From NCBI GenBank assembly GCA_003281635.1, contig QCBK01000008.1:1-62570 (forward strand): a stretch of DNA of 62,570 nucleotides, in the 5' to 3' direction. Source of the stretch: Prochlorococcus sp. AG-347-G22. Lineage in GTDB: Bacteria > Cyanobacteriota > Cyanobacteriia > PCC-6307 > Cyanobiaceae. Shown piece by piece: positions 57,001 to 62,570 of this stretch. The translations under genes and the position numbers were made by a program. Position 1 is the first letter of the stretch, and each line of letters starts with the position of its first letter. The notes below the pieces were generated by a model. The model ran no database searches. It was not told where the DNA came from and saw only the letters and a program-made list of their open reading frames with translations.

Positions 57001-57803
57001 TAAATCTTGTTTCTAATCTTAATGAGGATGATAAATTTAACCCTCTCGCTGGGGCATTAAGGGATGGTGTTTCAATTAATCGTATATTTGGGTCAGCGCC
57101 AGGTTCATATGGAGCTGGTCTGCAAGAACTAATTTCAAATTCTAATTGGGAAAATATTGATGATTTTGGAGAATCTTTTCTTAATTGGAGTAAGTGGATT
57201 TACAGTGATAATCTTGAACCTATAGAGGATAAAAAATCATTAGAAAATGCTCTTAAAAATGTTCAGTTAGTTGTTCATAACCAAGATAATAAGGAACATG
57301 ATATTTTAGATTCTGATGATTATTATCAGTTTCAGGGTGGATTATCTTCAGCAGTAAAAAAATTGAGCGGTAAATTTCCTGAAATGTATCATGGTGATTT
57401 ATCAAAATTTGGATTATCCAAAATTTCAAAATTACAAGATGAAATTAATAAAGTTGTTATATCAAGAGTACTTAACCCTAAATGGATAAATGGAATGAAG
57501 GATAATGGTTATAAAGGAGCGTTTGAATTTTCAGCTACACTAGATTACTTATATGCTTTTGATGCTTCTACAGAAGTAGTCTCAGATTGGTGTTATGAAG
57601 AAGTTTATAAATCATGGTTATGTGATCTGGATCTTAGGAATTTCTTTCTAGAGAATAATCCATGGGCTTTAAGAGATATTGCACAAAGATTTCTTGAAAT
57701 TGTCAATAGAAAAATGTGGAATAATTGTTCATCAGATGTCATTGAAAATTTAAAGAACATAATTATTAATACTGATTCAATAATTGAAAAAAACGAATTC
57801 TGA
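54066..57803 (+). CDS. cobN: cobaltochelatase CobN subunit
   Basis: 1245 residues. CobN is the large subunit that, with ATPase partners, puts Co into hydrogenobyrinic acid a,c-diamide in aerobic corrin synthesis; cyanobacteria often share ChlI/ChlD as partners. Core segments: [60 protein letters not shown] and [20 protein letters not shown]. It is a paralogue of chlH at 5.5-9.5 kb, with the same GKHGTxExLPG region. It is divergent from ilvE by 72 bases. Confidence 0.95.
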   Translation: [1245 protein letters not shown]

Positions 57804-57804
57804 A

Positions 57805-58452
57805 TTATCTACCTAATAGCGAAAATCCATGACTATCTGTTCCGCATGTTTTTAGCATTGAATATTTATCTGCTAATCTATCTATTTCTGAACATACAAA
57901 TAAACTAGGATTCCATACTTCATTAAGTTCATAATCGTACCAAACCTCTATTCCATCAATACCTTGTATTTTGGCCTCTGGAATTAATTTATAAAAGGGA
58001 ATCCTGTATCTCGCTGGATGTGCAAGAAATGATAAACCACCAGCTAAATTTATTGCTTTTATAACTGATTTAATATTTAAATCATTACCTATTGGAGACT
58101 CTCCAAGGATGTATGGATTGAGGTATTTACTTTTTATATCTATTCCCAATCCAATTACATGTACTAAACATCCTAAAATCAAACAATTAATTTCTATTCC
58201 CGAAATTAATGTAAAAGAATCTTTAGGATAATTTTTGAGCATATTATTTTTTTTTATATATTCATGAGCTTTAATTGTATGATGATCGGTTATTGATAAA
58301 AATTTCAAGTTATTTTTATAAGCTTGTTCTAAAAGTTCATATGGTTCTAAACTACCATCACTAAATTTTGTATGACAGTGAAAATTAATATTTTTAGGAC
58401 AACTATTTTTATTAATATTGGAAGTTAATTTTACTAAGTCTTCCCTATTCAT
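57805..58452 (-). CDS. PHP-domain metal-dependent phosphoesterase
   Basis: 215 residues. Metal ligands of the PHP fold are visible: NFHCHTKFSDGSLEPYELL, then FLSITDHHTIKAHEYI, GIEINC, GLSFLAHPARYRIPF and the closing CGTDSHGFSLLG. The substrate is unknown; related YciV/RnmA proteins degrade 3'-phosphate nucleotides or short RNA. The start overlaps the stop of the hemJ gene by 8 bases. Convergent with cobN, 1 base apart. Confidence 0.88.
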   Translation of the reverse strand: MNREDLVKLTSNINKNSCPKNINFHCHTKFSDGSLEPYELLEQAYKNNLKFLSITDHHTIKAHEYIKKNNMLKNYPKDSFTLISGIEINCLILGCLVHVIGLGIDIKSKYLNPYILGESPIGNDLNIKSVIKAINLAGGLSFLAHPARYRIPFYKLIPEAKIQGIDGIEVWYDYELNEVWNPSLFVCSEIDRLADKYSMLKTCGTDSHGFSLLGR

Positions 58453-59011
58453 TACTTAATGAATTCTCATTTTTCTTTCTAATCTTTGCATATAATTGTA
58501 TAGAAGCCAACATGAAAATAATTAGTCCAACTATGCTCCATGTAGCAACACTAGTTGGAAAATTATTTTTAAAAATAACTAAAAGTACAATTATAAATAA
58601 TAATAAAGTAGGCAATTCATTTAATAATCTAAGGTTTTTTGCTGAAATAGTTGAAGTACCATTATGTAATGAATACATTATTTTATAACAATAAGAATGA
58701 TAAATTACTAATCCCAAAACAAAAGAAATTTTAATTTGCAACCACTTCTCACTTAACCAACTTGGTTGCATAATAACCATGCAAATAGCCATACTTAAAG
58801 CTAATATCATCCCAGGTGTTGTGATTATATTCGCCAGCCTTTTTTCCATCAAGGTGTATTGTTTATTAAAGGCAATTTTTAATTCATTATCCATATTTTT
58901 AGATTCTTCATGATATATAAAAAGTCTTACTAAATAAAAAAGTCCCGCAAACCAAACGATTACACCAATAATGTGAAGTGATTTAAACCAGAGATATGCT
59001 TCAGCTGCCAA
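58445..59011 (-). CDS. hemJ: HemJ-type protoporphyrinogen IX oxidase
   Basis: 188 residues with four or five membrane helices. HemJ oxidises protoporphyrinogen IX to protoporphyrin IX in most cyanobacteria, just upstream of the chelatases. The family's conserved His and Arg are in WFKSLHIIGVIVWFAGLFYL, RLFIYHEE and TLMEKRLANIITTPGM, with LKISF-like KWLQIKISFVLGLVIYHSYC. Confidence is good because all these elements align in order. The tail is a short charged cytoplasmic end. Confidence 0.88.
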   Translation of the reverse strand: MAAEAYLWFKSLHIIGVIVWFAGLFYLVRLFIYHEESKNMDNELKIAFNKQYTLMEKRLANIITTPGMILALSMAICMVIMQPSWLSEKWLQIKISFVLGLVIYHSYCYKIMYSLHNGTSTISAKNLRLLNELPTLLLFIIVLLVIFKNNFPTSVATWSIVGLIIFMLASIQLYAKIRKKNENSLSNE

Positions 59012-59099
59012 ATTACTAGATTAATTTAAAAATATATATTTTTAATATAGTTATATTTAACAATTTCAATAAATCTATTTTTCAAAAATTAATTAATAT

Positions 59100-61058
59100 T
59101 TATAACTCGTTAAAATATTCATATATATCATTTACTGAATTTTTTCCAAGTCCTTTAACTTTTGATAAATCCTCTTTACTAGCTATTCTTATCGCGTCTA
59201 TTGATTTAAAATGCTCAAGCAATTCTCTTATTCTTGATGGTCCTAATCCACTGATTTGGGACAATTGAGATCTATTCATTCTTTTAGATCTTTTGTCCCT
59301 ATGAAAAGATAATGCAAATCTATGTGCTTCATCTCTTACCCTTCTTAATAGAAGAACTCCTTTTTGATTTTCATCGGTATCAAGAGACTTAGTAAATCCT
59401 GGAATAAATATTTCTTCATTTTTTTTTGCCAATGAACATATAGTTACTTCTTCCTCAAGATTTAACTCTTTTAATGCTTTAATAGCTGCATTTAACTGTC
59501 CTTTTCCTCCATCAATCATTATTAAATCAGGCCAATCTGATAGAAGTTCATTGTCTAATTTACTATTCGTTTTATCATTTAATATTGAAAAATCACCTCC
59601 GCTTTTTTTAAATCTTGACCATTTTTTAAACCTTCTATGTATTACTTCATATATCGAAGCAAAATCATCACTATGTCCTACAAAAACGTTTGGATCTTTA
59701 ATTTTATATTTCCTATAATCCTGTTTAGAAGGAATCCCATCAATAAAAACAACTTGTGATGCTACTGGGTCACTACCTTGAATATGGCTTATATCATAAC
59801 CTTCAATTCTTTTAGGTTGTTCGCTTAATTCAAGTATTTGGGCAAGATCCTCAATTGATGATTCATTATCTTGTATCCCATTTAATATTCTATCTAATTC
59901 CAATTTCGCATTTTTTAAAACCATTTCTACAGTTTCATGCTTTTTATTTCTTTTTGGGATTAAGATTTTTACTTTCTTTTTTCTTAGCTCCGTTAACCAA
60001 TCCTCAATGGTTGCTTGTTTTGGAAGGTTATATTGAATAAGAATTTCTGATGGTATTTCTACAGGTTCAACATTCATATAATGCTCTTCTAATATCTTTT
60101 GTAAAATAAGATTTTCATCTTCATTATTTAATTTTTGACTATAGCCAATTCTCCCAATGAGTTTACCAGATCTCATTTGGAAAATTTGTATACTAGCTAC
60201 ATTTTTTTCTGAAACTATTCCAAAGATATCTCTATTAATTGAAGAATCTGGTATTGATATTTTTTGTGATTCAGTTAATAATTTTAAACCTGAAATTTGG
60301 TCCCTTATTTTTGCTGCATTCTCATAATCTAAATCATTTGAAAATTGCAGCATTTTTTTTTGTAAAAATATTTCTAAGTCATCATTTCTTCCCTGAAATA
60401 TCATAGATACTTGTTTCATTATTTTTTTATAATCGTCAGATGATATAACTTCTTGGCAAACACCTGGACATCTTCCTATTGAATAATTCAAACAAGTTCT
60501 ATCTTTATAGACTGGCCTTGGTCTTTGTCTAAGTGGAAATATTTTTTTTATCGTAAATAATGTTCTCCTTAATAATCCGACATCTACATAAGGTCCATAA
60601 TATCTATCTATATTATTTCTATTTCTTCTTCTTCTTGTAATAAATATTCGAGGATATTTTTCACTCCAAGTTATACAAAGATATGGATATTTCTTATCAT
60701 CCTTTAAAAGAATATTAAAATATGGTTTGTTTGTTTTAATTAAATTTGACTCTAAATTTAATGCTTCATATTCGCTATCGGTGACTATTATTTCTATTTC
60801 AGTTATTTGACGAACCATCAAACTTAATCGGGGAGTTAAATCTGAATAATTATTGAAATAACTACTTACTCTACTGCGTAGTTTTTTAGATTTACCGATA
60901 TAAAGTAAGTTATTATCGATATCTTTAAAAAGATAACAACCAGATGACTTTGGAATTTCGGATAATCTTGATTTTAATAACTCCTTATTATTAATTAATT
61001 TATATTCAATTTTAAAATTATATTTGTTATTTATTTTTTCGATAGAGGAATTACTCAT
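59100..61058 (-). CDS. uvrC: excinuclease ABC subunit C
   Basis: 652 residues. UvrC cuts DNA on both sides of a lesion. The GIY-YIG domain is at residues ~35-115 (SGCYLFKDIDNNLLYIGKSK), the UVR motif near 240-260 (FSNDLDYENAAKIRDQISGL), the RNase H-like nuclease in the middle (IEGYDISHIQGSDPVASQVV, LIMIDGGKGQLNAAI), and helix-hairpin-helix repeats at the end (LSQISGLGPSRIRELLEHFK). All parts are present. With mfd it serves repair of UV damage, important in surface water. Confidence 0.97.
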   Translation of the reverse strand: MSNSSIEKINNKYNFKIEYKLINNKELLKSRLSEIPKSSGCYLFKDIDNNLLYIGKSKKLRSRVSSYFNNYSDLTPRLSLMVRQITEIEIIVTDSEYEALNLESNLIKTNKPYFNILLKDDKKYPYLCITWSEKYPRIFITRRRRNRNNIDRYYGPYVDVGLLRRTLFTIKKIFPLRQRPRPVYKDRTCLNYSIGRCPGVCQEVISSDDYKKIMKQVSMIFQGRNDDLEIFLQKKMLQFSNDLDYENAAKIRDQISGLKLLTESQKISIPDSSINRDIFGIVSEKNVASIQIFQMRSGKLIGRIGYSQKLNNEDENLILQKILEEHYMNVEPVEIPSEILIQYNLPKQATIEDWLTELRKKKVKILIPKRNKKHETVEMVLKNAKLELDRILNGIQDNESSIEDLAQILELSEQPKRIEGYDISHIQGSDPVASQVVFIDGIPSKQDYRKYKIKDPNVFVGHSDDFASIYEVIHRRFKKWSRFKKSGGDFSILNDKTNSKLDNELLSDWPDLIMIDGGKGQLNAAIKALKELNLEEEVTICSLAKKNEEIFIPGFTKSLDTDENQKGVLLLRRVRDEAHRFALSFHRDKRSKRMNRSQLSQISGLGPSRIRELLEHFKSIDAIRIASKEDLSKVKGLGKNSVNDIYEYFNEL

Positions 61059-61067
61059 ATATAAAGA

Positions 61068-61556
61068 TTAACCTCCATAATTCCAGCCAGTTGAAGATAA
61101 ATTTAGTGAGTCAACATCATTATTCAGATAAGCAGATTGAACCTCTCCTACAAAAACGGTATGGTCTCCATGCATAACATTTCCGACAACAAGACATTCA
61201 ACACCACCAACACTATCAACTAAAATAGGCAATCCAAGCTCACCTAAATTAAATTCAACAGATTCAAATCTACCTCCTAATGCTTTTTGAGGTTTAAAGA
61301 AAACAGCTGCTAGATCCTTTTGATCACTTTTGAGCACGTTTAATGAGAACTTATTGGTTGACTTTATTATTTCATGACTAGAACCCTCTGCTCTAACAGC
61401 CATTACAACTAATGGTGGGGTGAAAGAACCTTGAGTCACCCAACTTGCAGTAAATCCATTTACTTCATTTTTATCCTCATCTCTAACGCCACAAATAAAT
61501 AATCCGTGAGGTATTTTTCTTAATAAGATTTTTTTTGCTTCTAGATTTAATGTCAT
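61068..61556 (-). CDS. flavin reductase-like protein
   Basis: 162 residues with the FMN-binding flavin reductase fold: ARKIP-like LRKIPHGLFICGVRDED, VNGFTASWVTQGSFTPPLVV, HEIIKSTNKFSLNVLKSDQK and a C-terminal GDHTVFVGEV. Such domains are found alone or at the end of cyanobacterial flavodiiron proteins; here it is alone. The partner and substrate are unknown. It lies 9 bases upstream of uvrC on the same strand. Confidence 0.85.
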   Translation of the reverse strand: MTLNLEAKKILLRKIPHGLFICGVRDEDKNEVNGFTASWVTQGSFTPPLVVMAVRAEGSSHEIIKSTNKFSLNVLKSDQKDLAAVFFKPQKALGGRFESVEFNLGELGLPILVDSVGGVECLVVGNVMHGDHTVFVGEVQSAYLNNDVDSLNLSSTGWNYGG

Positions 61557-61615
61557 AATTGATTTAACTAATAATCTTATTTTAACTAAATTTCTTATTC
61601 GATCATAATAAATTC

Positions 61616-62089
61616 ATGAAAATTCTTTATCCAGGTACATTTGATCCTTTAACAAATGGGCATCTTGATTTAATAGAAAGGGCTCAAAAAATATTTGGCA
61701 ATCTAGTAGTCGCTGTTTTAGAAAATACCTCTAAAACACCAACATTTAATCTTGAAAGAAGAATAATACAGATAAAAAATTCTCTTTCTCATTTACCCAA
61801 TATTGAAGTTATTTCTTATTCTGGTCTAACTGTTGATTGTGCAAATGATCTAAAAGCTAATCTTATTCTTAGAGGCTTAAGAGCAATGAGTGATTTTGAG
61901 TATGAACTTCAGATTGCTCATACAAATAAATCTCTTAATAATGATATTGAAACTATATTTTTATCGACAAATACAAATTATAGTTTTCTTAGTAGTTCTT
62001 TAGTAAAAGAAGTTGCAAAATTTGGTGGTGAAATTAACCACATGGTACCCCCCTCTGTTGAGAGGGATTTAAAAGAATATTTTAAATAA
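61616..62089 (+). CDS. coaD: phosphopantetheine adenylyltransferase
   Basis: 157 residues, the fourth step of coenzyme A synthesis. The nucleotidyl transferase motif TxGH is in [20 protein letters not shown], with the C-terminal signature [15 protein letters not shown] (S-S-S loop) and [15 protein letters not shown] in the middle. The length is normal. Divergent from the flavin reductase gene; convergent with dacB, 8 bases apart. Confidence 0.97.
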   Translation: MKILYPGTFDPLTNGHLDLIERAQKIFGNLVVAVLENTSKTPTFNLERRIIQIKNSLSHLPNIEVISYSGLTVDCANDLKANLILRGLRAMSDFEYELQIAHTNKSLNNDIETIFLSTNTNYSFLSSSLVKEVAKFGGEINHMVPPSVERDLKEYFK

Positions 62090-62097
62090 TATTTTTG

Positions 62098-62570
62098 TTA
62101 ACAAGATTTCAAGTAATAAAGATCACGTAATAATTTAAAAGCTTTTTCTTTATCAATTTTATTAGAATTTTGGATAATGCTTATAATTATTGGCTTTTCA
62201 TTTTTATATAAAAAGCCAGATAATGCAAAGACATTTGAAAGAGTCCCAGTTTTGCCAAAAAACTTTCCAGACAATTCACTATTTACAAATCTTTTAGCTA
62301 AAGTTCCCCTCACTCCCGTAATTGAAAGTGTAGATTGATAAGCTTTAAAATCATTAAAATATCTCATTTTATCTAAAAACAATACAACTAACTTTGTTGT
62401 AATTTTATTTTTTCGAGACAATCCACTAGCATCTGCAAAGTATGCATTAGTTGCTGGGAGGCCTTTATTTTCAAGCCATCTTTTCAATTTTATATAGTTA
62501 TTATCGTTCCATGTATTTGAGGCATTTTTAAAAAGAGATTCAGCCGTAAAATTATGGCTTTCAGAATTTG
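62098..62570 (-). CDS. dacB: D-alanyl-D-alanine carboxypeptidase, PBP4 type, 3' part
   Basis: The frame is open to the last base of the window, so the N-terminal part lies beyond it. The visible ~156 residues contain the SxN motif region (SESHNFTAESLFKNASNT), FADASGLSRKNKITTK, and a late KTG motif in GKFFGKTGTLSNVFALSGFL. These are the second and third active-site motifs of PBP4 (DacB), which trims peptidoglycan stem peptides in the periplasm. A TTG at 62487 could be mistaken for a start, but the conserved sequence runs through it. Confidence 0.9.
   Translation of the reverse strand, partial: NSESHNFTAESLFKNASNTWNDNNYIKLKRWLENKGLPATNAYFADASGLSRKNKITTKLVVLFLDKMRYFNDFKAYQSTLSITGVRGTLAKRFVNSELSGKFFGKTGTLSNVFALSGFLYKNEKPIIISIIQNSNKIDKEKAFKLLRDLYYLKSC

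Overview
The window is about 62.6 kb of very AT-rich, tightly packed, single-contig-like chromosome. Gene content and protein sequences point to a marine Prochlorococcus, most likely a high-light-adapted type. The reasons are: low GC; short or overlapping intergenic spaces; chlorophyll genes (chlH, acsF) beside psb30 and ycf20; families typical of cyanobacteria or picocyanobacteria (DUF2949, DUF3038, DUF4335, DUF2996, DUF1651); frequent TTG starts; and B12 genes (cobN, cobU, metH). Family names come from recalled sequence patterns; no search was run.

Layout. 1-5.5 kb: the 3' part of carB, a small protein, an ABC exporter, an S4 protein, tpiA and folP. 5.5-14.3 kb: chlH, divergent dapB, a UbiH-like monooxygenase, and a run of cyanobacterial proteins of unknown function; the DUF3038 member has no ordinary start codon. 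14.3-24.7 kb: mfd, TerC, fmt, the TldE/TldD pair, acsF, DUF2996 and a LapA-like protein. 24.7-32.7 kb: an RNase R-like protein whose catalytic motifs are gone, a two-gene Mn exporter (Mnx/GDT1 type), a YkgJ protein, psb30, a HAD phosphatase, ycf20, rpmF, an FtsH homologue without its zinc site, and a peroxiredoxin. 32.8-36.5 kb: an accessory-looking stretch of about eleven tiny genes, several with one membrane helix, around a ribbon-helix-helix (RHH) gene flanked by a shared palindrome and a VKOR-type thioredoxin. 36.5-43.3 kb: DUF1651, clpS, a CAU tRNA, trmL, cobU, a CCB-type cytochrome b6f assembly factor, lptC, metG, a short but catalytically intact RNB nuclease, rpsR and rpmG. 43.3-49.5 kb: pheT, then a second accessory pocket with palindromic repeats, a tRNA-T-arm-like 12-mer and an RHH/J-domain fusion. 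49.5-62.6 kb: metH, ilvE, cobN, PHP, hemJ, uvrC, a flavin reductase, coaD and a truncated dacB.

How the genes fit together. Tetrapyrrole chemistry recurs: hemJ leads to protoporphyrin IX, chlH and acsF belong to the chlorophyll branch, cobN and cobU to the corrin branch, metH uses the cofactor, and the CCB factor serves haem attachment. Photosystem upkeep is a second theme (psb30, the LPA3-like DUF2996 protein, Mnx, TerC, the FtsH homologue).

The strongest second-look signals are two enzyme scaffolds that kept their folds but lost catalytic residues: the FtsH homologue (HExxH replaced by NEVGR) and the RNase R homologue (catalytic Asp cluster and SPxRR motif gone). A second RNB protein at another locus keeps exactly the missing residues. 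Next come the RHH gene with its flanking palindromes, the RHH/J-domain fusion, and a terminator hairpin inside a coding region.
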